In this document: positions 34,830-43,994 of the stretch, one piece after another
Position numbering within the stretch: position 1 is the stretch's first letter
How the letters are laid out: every line of letters begins with the position of its first letter
Assembly: GCA_029250685.1 (NCBI GenBank)
Contig: JAQXEU010000011.1
Span: 1-52,337 of the forward strand
From: Polaribacter sp.
Lineage (GTDB): Bacteria > Bacteroidota > Bacteroidia > Flavobacteriales > Flavobacteriaceae
Reading direction: 5' to 3'
DNA: 52,337 nucleotides
Notes under the pieces: generated by a model
The model's input: the letters and a program-made list of their open reading frames with translations, nothing else
Databases searched by the model: none
What the model was told of the DNA's origin: nothing
Translations under genes and position numbers: made by a program

Positions 34830-35771
34830 ATGCGTATTACTCTTTTTTTCTTTTTTATTAGCCTAACAACTTTAAGTTTTGCTCAGAAAAATTTTTCTAA
34901 AGAAATTAGTCTTATTTCTGACAATGATTTATACACTTCTGTTCACAGAGATGGTTATTACACTAATGGTTTATTTTTAACCTATAGGGTAATTAAAAAT
35001 GACCTTTCTAATGATACTCCAAAAAGAATTTATAAATTTCAGATTGGACAACTAATGTATACAGCATTAAGAGCTAACATACAAACTGCTAGTTTGCACG
35101 ACAGACCTTTTGCTGGATATCTATATGGATCTTTTGGAGTAAGCAGATTTTATAACTCAAACAACATCTTTACCACAGATTTAGAGATTGGTGTTTTAGG
35201 CCCAAATGCTAAAGGTAAAGAGCTGCAAAACTTTTTACATGGTTTTTATAATTTCCCAGAACCTTTAGGGTGGAAACATCAAGTACATAACGCATTTGCC
35301 TTAAACCTTAACGCAAGTTATTTGCATTATTTTTCTAAAGCTAGTTCAAATACTTTTGATATTAGTAGTTACAATACATTAAAAGTCGGAACTGTTTTTA
35401 CAAATGTATCAACAGGAATTTATTCTAGATTTGGATTTAAGAAACTACAGCCATATTCTAATTCAGTTGCTTTCAATTCAAACTTAAATATAGCTTCACA
35501 AGGTTATAGTGAGTCTTTTATCTTTATTAAGCCAATGCTAAACTATGCTTTATATGATGCTACAATCCAAGGAAGCTTTTTAAACACATCGAGCCCTGTT
35601 ACTTATGATGTAATGCCATATCATTTTTCATTAGAATTAGGATATCGCTATTACAAAAAGCGCTTTTTATATGGTTATACATTTACGTATCACACCAAAA
35701 AATTAAAAAGTTCACGTATTAAAAAAAGTAATAATTACGGGAGTATTTATATTGGCTATTACTTCAATTAA
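34830..35771 (+). CDS. LpxR-like lipid A deacylase, outer-membrane barrel
   Basis: LpxR enzymes remove the 3'-acyloxyacyl chain of lipid A in the outer membrane. The 313-residue protein has a signal peptide (about 1-19), then the SDNDLYT motif (30-36; Asn/Asp pair at 32-33), DGYYTNG (41-47), HDRPFAGYLYG (90-100) and LQNFLHGF with a candidate catalytic His (137). Alternating strands and the final aromatic YIGYYFN fit a 12-stranded barrel. Lipid A action is inferred from the family. The 3' end overlaps the convergent helicase gene by four bases. Confidence 0.88.
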   Translation: MRITLFFFFISLTTLSFAQKNFSKEISLISDNDLYTSVHRDGYYTNGLFLTYRVIKNDLSNDTPKRIYKFQIGQLMYTALRANIQTASLHDRPFAGYLYGSFGVSRFYNSNNIFTTDLEIGVLGPNAKGKELQNFLHGFYNFPEPLGWKHQVHNAFALNLNASYLHYFSKASSNTFDISSYNTLKVGTVFTNVSTGIYSRFGFKKLQPYSNSVAFNSNLNIASQGYSESFIFIKPMLNYALYDATIQGSFLNTSSPVTYDVMPYHFSLELGYRYYKKRFLYGYTFTYHTKKLKSSRIKKSNNYGSIYIGYYFN

Positions 35772-37192
35772 TCAATAAAGTAATCATCTTTAAAACCTAT
35801 TAAGTACAATTTTTCTTGTGCTCTTGTAATTGCTGTATATAACCAACGAAGGTATTCAATGCTTATACCCTCTGGCAAATAAGACTGCTCTACAAAAACA
35901 GTTTTCCATTGTCCTCCTTGAGATTTATGACATGTCATTGCATACGAGAACTTAACTTGTAAAGCATTAAAGTATTTATTGTTTTTTACAGCCAATAATT
36001 GTTTGTACTTTGATTTTTCATGAGCAAAATCTTCTCTTACTGCTTGATATAATTTATTAGATTCATCATACGTCAAAGAAGGTGTTTCGCTAGAAAGTGT
36101 GTCTAATAATAAAACCGTTTCAAAAGGTTTTTGATTAGGATAATCTATCATTCTTACTTCTACTTCAGCAAAACGAAAACCATACAAATCTTTTACAGAA
36201 TTGATTCGTGTAATTTCACAAATATCTCCGTTAGCAATAAAACCTGCTTCAGAAGAATCTTTCAACCAAAAATAATTATTCTTTACGACCATTACATAAT
36301 CGCCAGAAGAAATTTCATTTTCTTGTCCTCTAATCTTTGTTCTTATCTGTTCATTGTATTGATTTGCTCTTTTATTTGATCTAACAATAAACGCGGTATC
36401 TTCTACTCCAATATTATCGTACGCTGAGTTTATGGCATCTTCAATATCATATCCGTCTTCTAAACGAATAATATCAGGAAAATTTAAATCGAATTGAAAA
36501 TTTGTAGCTTCATTATCTATCAACATTCTTAAAATTGTTGCGTTTGCTAAAATTCCAGAATTTTCATGCTGTCGCATAACTTCATCTAATTCTAACTCGG
36601 TAACATCTTTATGAAAATCTAATTCTAAAGTTCTTGCTTCTAAAGCAGGGCTTACATTTAATTTCACTGGCGGTAATTGCGCCGTGTCTCCAATAAAAAT
36701 GATTTTACAGTTTTTACCAGAATACACATAATTGATTAAATCGTCAAGCAAAGAACCAGTTTCAAATAATTTTGCATTACTTGGTTTGTCGGGAATCATT
36801 GATGCTTCATCAATAAAAAACAGGGTATTTGTATGTTTATTTGGCTGTATTACAAAATCAACAGAGCCGTTTTGTTGCTTTTTTGGAAAATATATTTTTT
36901 TATGAATTGTAAAAGCCTGCTTTTTAGAATACACAGAAATCACTTTTGCTGCTCTACCTGTTGGCGCTAACAGTACTGCTTTTTTACCAGTTTTCCACAA
37001 AGAGTTTACTACGGTACTAATTGTTGTTGTTTTTCCTGTACCAGCATACCCTTTTAATAAAAATAAGGCACGGTTATTGTTGTCAAATATAAAATCTGAC
37101 AAATCATTTAACAATTTTTGTTGTTTAATTGTTGGCTCAAAAGGAAACTTTTGAAGCAATTCTTTATAAAAATCTATAGGTGTTTTTAGCAT
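35768..37192 (-). CDS. RecD/Dda-type SF1 DNA helicase
   Basis: A 474-residue ATP-dependent helicase with Walker A GYAGTGKTT (48-56), DEASM (Walker B, near 140), the GDTAQLPPV motif, and a C-terminal UvrD_C_2 segment with TCHKSQGGQW and YTAITRAQEKL. This set fits SF1B helicases (RecD, Dda). No RecB/RecC partner is near, so it is not part of RecBCD here. Related Bacteroidota proteins are usually annotated as ATP-dependent RecD-like DNA helicases. The role is probably DNA repair or replication support (inference). Convergent with the LpxR gene. Confidence 0.9.
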   Translation of the reverse strand: MLKTPIDFYKELLQKFPFEPTIKQQKLLNDLSDFIFDNNNRALFLLKGYAGTGKTTTISTVVNSLWKTGKKAVLLAPTGRAAKVISVYSKKQAFTIHKKIYFPKKQQNGSVDFVIQPNKHTNTLFFIDEASMIPDKPSNAKLFETGSLLDDLINYVYSGKNCKIIFIGDTAQLPPVKLNVSPALEARTLELDFHKDVTELELDEVMRQHENSGILANATILRMLIDNEATNFQFDLNFPDIIRLEDGYDIEDAINSAYDNIGVEDTAFIVRSNKRANQYNEQIRTKIRGQENEISSGDYVMVVKNNYFWLKDSSEAGFIANGDICEITRINSVKDLYGFRFAEVEVRMIDYPNQKPFETVLLLDTLSSETPSLTYDESNKLYQAVREDFAHEKSKYKQLLAVKNNKYFNALQVKFSYAMTCHKSQGGQWKTVFVEQSYLPEGISIEYLRWLYTAITRAQEKLYLIGFKDDYFID

Positions 37193-37259
37193 ATAAAATC
37201 AAATCTCAAATATAGCGATTGATTTATGCATAAAAATTTTTATCATTAAAAAAAATTTG

Positions 37260-37267
37260 TAGATTTG
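37260..37267 (+). promoter_or_regulatory. -7 element upstream of the membrane protein-DUF3822-rsmD cluster
   Basis: TAGATTTG fits TAnnTTTG, 26 bases before the ATG at 37294. No TTG at 19-20 bases. Confidence 0.45.
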
Positions 37268-37293
37268 CGAATACTCATTTAAAAACTATACGA

Positions 37294-38034
37294 ATGTTAA
37301 TTACTATTATTGCCGCTATTATTATCACTGCTGCTATTGCATTTTCAATCGTAAAATACTTACCTCTTAAGTTAAGACCTTTGGTATCTATTTTACTACT
37401 TGTATTAGCCGTTTTCTTAACCTGGAAAATATATGATGGTGTTATGAAACCAATTCAGTTTCATAAAAATAAAACAGTTATTTATGAAAAAGTAATCAAT
37501 CAATTAAAAATAATTAGAGATGGACAAATTGCTCATAAACAAGTAACTGGGAAATACTCTAAAAATATTAGTGATTTAGTTCAATTCATTGATACTGCAC
37601 AATTAGCATTGACAAATACTACTACAGTAGTAGAAAAAATTAATAAAGGGACAAGATGGCAACCAATTATGGTTGATGTTGAAAAAAGAGTAACTGATAC
37701 TATTGGTTATGAACCTGTACTAACTAAGTTTACTGGTAGAGATTATAAAGAAATGGCAAAAGTTCCTGGAACTGACAAAGACTTTTCAATGGAAGTTGCA
37801 ACTGTAGAAAAGTTTCCTGGTGTTTTTGTTGACGTATTTTTTGTAAGCACCAATAAAACAAATGTTTTAGTTGGTATGGATGCTTCTTTAGTAAAACAAG
37901 AGTTAGAAGCAAATACTTCTGATGAAATTAAAGGAAGCCTTATTTCTGTTGGTTCATTAAATGAAGTAACAACTGGAGGGAACTGGCCACCATCTTACGA
38001 CAAAAACGAAAGTGCAAAAAAAGACGATAAATAA
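37294..38034 (+). CDS. hypothetical two-helix membrane protein
   Basis: Not recognised by function. The 246-residue protein has two N-terminal membrane helices (about 2-20 and 29-46) and a soluble part of about 200 residues, probably outside the cytoplasm. That part starts with a helix (IQFHKNKTVIYEKVINQL) and the run IRDGQIAHKQVTGKYS, which resembles the pilin-like type of conserved flavobacterial proteins. A region of beta strands and a Lys/Asp tail follow. Its last 23 bases overlap the DUF3822 start. It may be part of the same unit as DUF3822 and rsmD. Confidence 0.65.
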   Translation: MLITIIAAIIITAAIAFSIVKYLPLKLRPLVSILLLVLAVFLTWKIYDGVMKPIQFHKNKTVIYEKVINQLKIIRDGQIAHKQVTGKYSKNISDLVQFIDTAQLALTNTTTVVEKINKGTRWQPIMVDVEKRVTDTIGYEPVLTKFTGRDYKEMAKVPGTDKDFSMEVATVEKFPGVFVDVFFVSTNKTNVLVGMDASLVKQELEANTSDEIKGSLISVGSLNEVTTGGNWPPSYDKNESAKKDDK

Positions 38035-38836
38035 TATCATCAAAGATAATTATCAAAAGGAAATATCCATCCAATTTAGTTTGGATGGATTTTCTTTTTG
38101 TATCTGTAATTCTATTAACAAAGAATTACAGCATTTTACTGCTTATACATTTGAGTCTTCAATTGCTACGCCTGAATTATTGCTTTCTAAAATAGAAGAA
38201 CTATTCAATCAAAACTCAATTTTAAATCAAGAGTTTGAAAATATAACAATAATTCACCAAAATAATTTATCTACACTTGTTCCTTCTACTCTTTTTAAAG
38301 AAGAGGAACTAAAATTGTACCTAGACTACAATATAAAAACGTTATCAAACGATTTTATCGCTTTTGACAACTTATCACAATTAGAAATTAAAAACGTTTA
38401 TATACCGTATATAAACATCAATAATTTCTTCTTTCAAAAATTTGGTGAATTTGAATACAAGCATCATTCGACTGTATTAATTGATAAATTGATTTTACAC
38501 GCTAAAAACAACATAGAAAAACAGTTCTTTGTAAATGTTACAGCATCAAATTTTGATATTGTTGTCATTGAAAATTCGAAATTATTATTTTATAATTCAT
38601 TCTCTTTCAATACAAAAGAAGATTTTATTTACTATATTTTATTTACCGCAGAACAACTAAAGTTAAATCCTGAAGATTTTTTATTATCTTTTATTGGCGA
38701 TATAGAAAAGGATTCGGAGATATATCAAATCACCTATCAATATGTAAGAAATGTAAGTTTTATCAATTTAGATATTCCTTTTTTTAATGAAGACAATGAC
38801 ATTTCAAATCATTCTAATTATACAATTTTACCATAA
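38012..38836 (+). CDS. DUF3822 family protein
   Basis: A 274-residue protein that resembles DUF3822: ISIQFSLDGFSFCI at the start, then a block with LSTLVPSTLFKEEEL and LFYNSF, giving an ASKHA-like ATPase fold as seen in pilus-type M proteins (inference). It starts with a GTG at 38012 inside the previous gene. The next gene, rsmD, begins right after its stop (38837). In Bacteroidota DUF3822 and rsmD are often neighbours; the role is unknown. It lacks a signal peptide and transmembrane segments. Confidence 0.78.
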   Translation: MQKKTINNIIKDNYQKEISIQFSLDGFSFCICNSINKELQHFTAYTFESSIATPELLLSKIEELFNQNSILNQEFENITIIHQNNLSTLVPSTLFKEEELKLYLDYNIKTLSNDFIAFDNLSQLEIKNVYIPYININNFFFQKFGEFEYKHHSTVLIDKLILHAKNNIEKQFFVNVTASNFDIVVIENSKLLFYNSFSFNTKEDFIYYILFTAEQLKLNPEDFLLSFIGDIEKDSEIYQITYQYVRNVSFINLDIPFFNEDNDISNHSNYTILP

Positions 38837-39379
38837 ATGAGAATTATCTCTGGAAAACATAAAGGAAAAAGATTATCTGCTCCTAAAAACTTACCTGTAA
38901 GACCAACTACAGATATGGCAAAGGAATCTTTGTTCAATATCATTAACAACAATTATTATTTTGAAAATGTAGATGTCATTGATTTATTTGCAGGAACTGG
39001 AAATATTAGTTTTGAATTTGCTTCTAGAGGAATATCTACTATTTATAGCATAGACAAACATTTTGGATGTGTAAGATATATAAATGAAGTCTCTAAAGAG
39101 CTCAATTTAAACATTAACACTTACAAAAGTGATGTCTATAAGTTTTTAGAAAAAACACCTTTAAAAGCTGATATTATTTTTGCAGACCCACCTTATAATT
39201 TTGAAGCTGAACAATTTTTAAAAATTGCCGAATTCGTCTTTGAAAGAAAAATTTTAAATGAAGATGGTTTATTAATTATCGAACACTCTAAACATACAGA
39301 TATTTCTACACATCCAAACTTTAGCTATTCTAAAAAATATGGTGGAAATATGTTTAGTTTTTTTGAGTATATTGAGTAA
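38837..39379 (+). CDS. rsmD: 16S rRNA (guanine-966-N2)-methyltransferase RsmD
   Basis: Methylates N2 of G966 in 16S rRNA, using SAM, late in small-subunit assembly. The 180-residue protein has the start MRIISGKHKGKRL, the RPTTDMAKESLFNI motif, the SAM site DLFAGTGNISFE (about 49-60) and the catalytic DPPYNF (about 117-122). All family features are present. Adjacent to DUF3822 with no gap and 21 bases before the fucosidase. Confidence 0.95.
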   Translation: MRIISGKHKGKRLSAPKNLPVRPTTDMAKESLFNIINNNYYFENVDVIDLFAGTGNISFEFASRGISTIYSIDKHFGCVRYINEVSKELNLNINTYKSDVYKFLEKTPLKADIIFADPPYNFEAEQFLKIAEFVFERKILNEDGLLIIEHSKHTDISTHPNFSYSKKYGGNMFSFFEYIE

Positions 39380-39400
39380 TATTTTAAATCTATTACTCTA

Positions 39401-40738
39401 ATGAATTCTCAAAAGAAGATTCTACTATTTTTAATTTGTTTCCTTTTTATAAATATATTTCATTCAAACGCTCAATCGACTGAAATTCCTAAAGAACAAC
39501 GTTTAGCTTGGTTTAAAGATGCTAAGTTTGGAATTTTTATTCACTGGGGAATATACGCTGTAAATGGAATTGACGAATCTTGGTCTTTCTACAACAATTA
39601 CATTTCATATACAGATTATATGAAACAGTTAAACGGATTTACAGCTAAGAATTACAATCCTACAGAATGGGCAAAGCTCATTAAAGAAAGTGGTGCAAAA
39701 TATACTGTAATCACCACAAAACACCATGATGGTGTTGCGCTTTGGAACACCAAACAGAATGATTTAAGTATTGCTAAGAAAACACCCGCAAAAAAAGATT
39801 TAATTACCCCTTTTGTGAATGCAGTTCGAAAAGAAAACTTAAAAGTTGGATTGTACTTTTCATTATTAGATTGGTCGCATCCAGATTACCCTAATTTTAC
39901 TAGAACCAAAACGAAATATAAAAAAGATGAAAAAAAGTGGAAATCGTTCACGAAATTCAATTTTGGTCAATTAAAAGAATTAACAAAATTCAATCCCGAT
40001 TTATATTGGTTTGATGGAGATTGGGAGCAATCTGCTGATAAATGGAAAGCAAAAGAAATAAGACAATTATTGTTAAAAAACAACCCGAATACATTTATCA
40101 ATTCTAGATTACAAGGTTATGGAGATTATGCAACTCCAGAGCAAGGAGTCCCGATTACAAAACCTTTAAGTAAATTCTGGGAATTGTGCATGACAATGAA
40201 TAATTCTTGGGGGTTTCAACCAAACGATAAAGTTTATAAATCGGTTAATCAATTGATTCGAATTTTAGTAGATTGTATAAGCATGGGCGGAAATTTATTA
40301 CTAGACATCGCTCCAAAACCAGATGGAACAATTCCTGAAGAACAAATAAAAATTTTAAAAGGAATTGGACGTTGGACAAATAAACACAAAGAAGCTATTT
40401 ACGGAACAAGATCAGGAATCCCAAAAGAGCATTTCAATGGTTATACCGCATTATCAAAAGACAAAACAACCTTGTATTTATATGTTGATAATAAACCAAA
40501 CGGACCTTTATTAATTAAAGGACTAAAGAATAAAGTGAATAGAATTTGGGTTGTTGGTAACGGAACAAAATTATCTCACAAAGTAGTTGGAAAACAATAC
40601 TGGAGTTCTGTTCCAGGAATGTTATATATTGATGTTCCTGAGAAAGTTCAAGATAAAGATGTTACTGTAATCGCTATTCTTTTAAAAGGAAAAGTAGATT
40701 TATATAGAGAGGAAGTTAAAGCGATAGAAAGTAACTAA
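39401..40738 (+). CDS. alpha-L-fucosidase, GH29 family
   Basis: A 445-residue exported glycosidase that cleaves terminal alpha-L-fucose, as from algal or animal glycans. Signal peptide about 1-24. Family motifs: GIFIHWGIY (about 44-52), TKHHDGVALW (about 106-115), LYWFDGDW with the probable nucleophile Asp (about 206), and the SWGFQPND block with the acid/base region (about 268). The C-terminus continues into a beta domain (LYLYVDNKPNG). No PUL or SusC/D genes are near, so it is probably a lone enzyme. Its stop overlaps a small minus-strand gene. Confidence 0.9.
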   Translation: MNSQKKILLFLICFLFINIFHSNAQSTEIPKEQRLAWFKDAKFGIFIHWGIYAVNGIDESWSFYNNYISYTDYMKQLNGFTAKNYNPTEWAKLIKESGAKYTVITTKHHDGVALWNTKQNDLSIAKKTPAKKDLITPFVNAVRKENLKVGLYFSLLDWSHPDYPNFTRTKTKYKKDEKKWKSFTKFNFGQLKELTKFNPDLYWFDGDWEQSADKWKAKEIRQLLLKNNPNTFINSRLQGYGDYATPEQGVPITKPLSKFWELCMTMNNSWGFQPNDKVYKSVNQLIRILVDCISMGGNLLLDIAPKPDGTIPEEQIKILKGIGRWTNKHKEAIYGTRSGIPKEHFNGYTALSKDKTTLYLYVDNKPNGPLLIKGLKNKVNRIWVVGNGTKLSHKVVGKQYWSSVPGMLYIDVPEKVQDKDVTVIAILLKGKVDLYREEVKAIESN

Positions 40739-40830
40739 ACCTTTAGCATTGAAATTACTTTTGTTGCTACCAAAAAAGCAACTACAAAAACAATAACCGC
40801 AATAAGATAAATTCTGTTTTGTTTTTTCAT
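40735..40830 (-). CDS. 31-residue single-helix membrane microprotein at the end of the chaperone/MoxR operon
   Basis: A 32-codon frame (stop included) that starts four bases after the moxR stop. The protein has a basic start (MKKQNR), one hydrophobic helix (about 7-23, IYLIAVIVFVVAFLV) and a short polar end with ATKVISMLKV. I do not recognise it. It is in the usual place of DUF58/Bat genes, which commonly follow moxR but are absent here. Its stop overlaps the convergent fucosidase stop by four bases. Its size is close to what chance can give, but the start spacing and clean helix support it. Function unknown. Confidence 0.5.
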   Translation of the reverse strand: MKKQNRIYLIAVIVFVVAFLVATKVISMLKV

Positions 40831-40834
40831 CAGA

Positions 40835-41788
40835 TTATAATAATGAAGAAATTATTTCAGAAATAGAAATGCCTTCTGCTTCTGCTTTATAATTTTTTAC
40901 AACTCTGTGTGATAAAATAGGAATCGCAACCGCCCTTACATCTTCAATATCTGGTGAAAATTTCCCATTAATTGCTGCATGAGCTTTTGCAGCTAAAACT
41001 AAGTTTTGAGAAGCTCTTGGACCTGCTCCCCAATCTATATAATTCTTTATAAATTCAGTAGCATTTTCGCCTTTTGGTCTTGTTTTACTAACTAAAGAAA
41101 CCGCGTATTCTACAACATTATCTGCAACAGGAATTTTTCTAATCAATTTTTGAATCTCTAAAATTTCTGCACTTGAAAAAATTGTATTTACTTCTTGTAC
41201 ATCATTTGAAGTAGTGCTTTTGACAACTTCTACTTCTTCGGCGAAAGTTGGATATTCTAAATTAATAGAAAACATAAAACGATCTAATTGTGCTTCTGGC
41301 AATGGGTAAGTTCCTTCTTGCTCAATCGGGTTTTGAGTAGCCAATACGTAAAAAGGTAAATCTAATTTATAATGATGACCAGCAACAGTAACAGAACGTT
41401 CTTGCATTGCTTCTAATAAAGCAGCTTGTGTTTTTGGAGGAGTTCTATTGATTTCATCCGCTAAAATAATATTGCTAAAAATTGGACCTTTTATAAAAGT
41501 AAACTTTCTATTTTCATCTAAAATTTCACTTCCTAAAATATCTGAAGGCATTAAATCTGGAGTAAATTGAATTCTTTTAAAGTTCAATCCTAAAGCATCA
41601 GAAACTGTATGAACTAATAATGTCTTTGCTAAGCCTGGAACCCCTATTAGTAATGAATGTCCACCACAAAAAACTGAAAGTAATACAAAGTTTACAGCAT
41701 CTGCTTGACCAACAATCACTTTTGATATTTCTTTTTTTAGCAGCTTCGTTTTTTCTACTAATTGTTCAATTGCAGCTACGTCAGACAT
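40835..41788 (-). CDS. MoxR-family AAA+ ATPase
   Basis: A 317-residue AAA+ ATPase. Walker A GVPGLAKT (49-56), Walker B ADEINRTPPKTQAALLEAM (about 110) and the sensor YVLATQNPIEQEGTYPLPEAQ are all present. MoxR proteins act as chaperones that help assemble metal-dependent or membrane-associated complexes, often with VWA/DUF58 partners. No such partner genes follow here: only a small membrane protein. It lies three bases after the last parvulin gene, so the operon links it to periplasmic chaperones. Partner unknown. Confidence 0.93.
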   Translation of the reverse strand: MSDVAAIEQLVEKTKLLKKEISKVIVGQADAVNFVLLSVFCGGHSLLIGVPGLAKTLLVHTVSDALGLNFKRIQFTPDLMPSDILGSEILDENRKFTFIKGPIFSNIILADEINRTPPKTQAALLEAMQERSVTVAGHHYKLDLPFYVLATQNPIEQEGTYPLPEAQLDRFMFSINLEYPTFAEEVEVVKSTTSNDVQEVNTIFSSAEILEIQKLIRKIPVADNVVEYAVSLVSKTRPKGENATEFIKNYIDWGAGPRASQNLVLAAKAHAAINGKFSPDIEDVRAVAIPILSHRVVKNYKAEAEGISISEIISSLL

Positions 41789-41791
41789 TGG

Positions 41792-43168
41792 TTAATTATT
41801 TGTTTTTCTCCAATTTTTTTCAAACTCACACTTATATTTATCACTAATTTTTATATAAGTATCACTAATTTTATTCTTAGACCATTTAGTTATATTTTCT
41901 TCTTTTTTCTTCTGTAGCGCTAATTTTTGAACCTTAACATAATCATTAACTAAATCTGCTTTATGAGTAAGCGTTCTATCTTTCATAAAGATGATTTTGT
42001 ACATTTTTTCATTCTGTTGAGTTTCATCATAAAAAGGCTCAGTTATTTCTCCTTTTTTAGTATTGATAACTCTAGCATATAAAGAAGGATCCATTCTTGT
42101 TAAATCAAATCGCGTTTCATTAGTAAATGGGTTTACAATTACTCCATCACTTTTGTTAGTATCTTTATCTTCAGAATATTTTGCTACTGCTTCTTCAAAA
42201 GTGATTTTACCATCGATAATATCTTTTCTGATTTTCTCTGTTTTTTCTTTTGCTTCCGTAATTCTAGAATCTAAAATCTCTGGCTGCATTACAATGTGTG
42301 AAAGTATTCTTGTTTTTCCTTTTACTTCATGTAATTGAATTATATGATAACCAAATAATGTTTTAAAAGGCTCAGAAACTTCTCCAACATCTAAAGAAAA
42401 TGCAACTTCTTTAACTTCTTTTATAAACTGGCTCTCTTTTGTAACAGACATTTGTCCACCATTTTGAGCAGCCGTTGGATCATCTGAGTTTAAAACTGCT
42501 TTAATTTTAAAGTTTGCACCCTCTTCAATTTCCTTTTTTAGCTGTGATAGTTTTTTTATAATTCTATCATTTTCTTCTTGAGTAGGTTGCGCATAAATAA
42601 CAATTTGTGCCATTTCTATTTCAGCCTGAAATTCAGGAAGTTCATTTTTCTCTTTTAATCCGTTAAAATAAATTCTAACTTCTTCTGGAGTTACATCAAT
42701 TCCCTCATTAATAAACTGTTGTTCTTTGGCTACTAGAATATTTTCTTTTTCAATAGAAAAAAGTTCAGTTCTTAAGTCGTTTAAATCATTAAACCCATAC
42801 TTCTTAACAACATTTTCAACAGTTCCAAATTCTTGTGTAAAATATGCTAAATTTCTATCTACAGCAGAATTTATTTCACCCTCAGTAACTACCATACTAT
42901 CAATTACAGCGTGATGAGATAAAAGTTTCTGAAGCATTAACTGTTCTAACATTTCACAGTCAGAAATTTTAATTTTACCTTCGCTACGTTGTTCTATGTC
43001 AAGTTTAAACTTAGCAATATCAGAACTTAATACTACGTTTTTCCCTACTACCACATCTACTCCATCTATTTTATTCATTTGAGCTTGTGCTGTTATAGTA
43101 AACAAAGCCATTATGAAAATAAAAACGGGGTTATTAATACTCTTTGAAATTTTTGTTTTGAATTGCAT
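41792..43168 (-). CDS. SurA-like periplasmic peptidyl-prolyl isomerase (third chaperone of the operon)
   Basis: A 458-residue protein with a signal peptide (about 1-30, ending TAQAQ). A helical SurA-N-type region (about 35-170) is followed by two parvulin domains (about 175-280 and 285-395) with the GGQM-type and FGYHIIQLHEVK motifs. SurA-like proteins fold and escort outer-membrane barrels. Here it is last of three such genes. Its first 35 bases overlap the preceding gene; the ATG at 43168 gives the best signal peptide. The C-terminal tail is Lys-rich. Annotation as PPIase is solid; catalysis is not proven. Confidence 0.9.
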   Translation of the reverse strand: MQFKTKISKSINNPVFIFIMALFTITAQAQMNKIDGVDVVVGKNVVLSSDIAKFKLDIEQRSEGKIKISDCEMLEQLMLQKLLSHHAVIDSMVVTEGEINSAVDRNLAYFTQEFGTVENVVKKYGFNDLNDLRTELFSIEKENILVAKEQQFINEGIDVTPEEVRIYFNGLKEKNELPEFQAEIEMAQIVIYAQPTQEENDRIIKKLSQLKKEIEEGANFKIKAVLNSDDPTAAQNGGQMSVTKESQFIKEVKEVAFSLDVGEVSEPFKTLFGYHIIQLHEVKGKTRILSHIVMQPEILDSRITEAKEKTEKIRKDIIDGKITFEEAVAKYSEDKDTNKSDGVIVNPFTNETRFDLTRMDPSLYARVINTKKGEITEPFYDETQQNEKMYKIIFMKDRTLTHKADLVNDYVKVQKLALQKKKEENITKWSKNKISDTYIKISDKYKCEFEKNWRKTNN

Positions 43169-43994
43169 CGTTAAGTAACGTTTTTTCTATATCTCTAATT
43201 AATTCTAATTTTCTCTTGTGTAAAATCATTTGTTTTATAGTTGGAGCAATATAGTTTTTAGGTGCAATATCGTTCCTTTTTAAAGCATCTTTTACAGCCA
43301 CCAAATATAACCCTAAAGAATCTTCTTTTTGTATGTATTTAGATTTTTTTAACAAATAATCCCTCGGTTCTTCTTTAAATTTTGGAATTTTTAACAAAAC
43401 GTCTGTTAATTTAATCCAAGTGGAATCATTTAAGTTGTAGGCTTTAAAGTTAAGCTCCAAGTTTTCTAAAGCAATTAAATCTTCATAATCATCAGATTTA
43501 AACTGTCTTATTAACTCTTCCTGATCTAAAAAGTTATTACCAAAATGAAGGTATTTAATTTTGATTAATTCTTCATTTAATCTGAAATTTGCTTTATTTA
43601 CTTTGTAGTAATCATCAATTTCATCCTCTGAAATTATAGTATCTAATTGTTGCTGAACGATTCGTTCTTTATAACCGTTCACAAGTAAACTTTCTTTATA
43701 ATCTTGTACTAATTTGCTGTAAGAAGTGTTTTCTTGAAGTGATAAATTTTCTTCTGCTTTTTGCTTAAGCAACTCTTTAACCGCCCAATTATTTACAATG
43801 CTTTTTACAAATAGAGCACTATCACTTTTTGAAAGATTTCTTGGAAGTAAAGACACAATATCTTTATGATATAAATAACTCTTATTTACACTTGCTATTG
43901 GTTTTTCTAAAATATCACCATTATTACCAAAATCAAAATATTGACATGATGAAAAAGCAATTATTATAAATAAAAAAACAAGTTTTTTATACAT
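43134..43994 (-). CDS. lipoprotein related to SurA/PpiC chaperones (second chaperone)
   Basis: A 286-residue lipoprotein. The signal has a lipobox-type SSC at about 15-17. The rest is helical with SurA_N-like segments (KPIASVNKSYLYHKDI...), and a region of SEDEIDDYYKVNKANFRLNEE, as in parvulin-type chaperones, but I do not see a full parvulin domain (no GYH-type core). It is probably a chaperone-like partner that lost or lacks the isomerase fold. It overlaps the preceding gene by one base and the next by 35 bases, so the three are translated together. Function inferred only from context. Confidence 0.75.
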   Translation of the reverse strand: MYKKLVFLFIIIAFSSCQYFDFGNNGDILEKPIASVNKSYLYHKDIVSLLPRNLSKSDSALFVKSIVNNWAVKELLKQKAEENLSLQENTSYSKLVQDYKESLLVNGYKERIVQQQLDTIISEDEIDDYYKVNKANFRLNEELIKIKYLHFGNNFLDQEELIRQFKSDDYEDLIALENLELNFKAYNLNDSTWIKLTDVLLKIPKFKEEPRDYLLKKSKYIQKEDSLGLYLVAVKDALKRNDIAPKNYIAPTIKQMILHKRKLELIRDIEKTLLNDAIQNKNFKEY

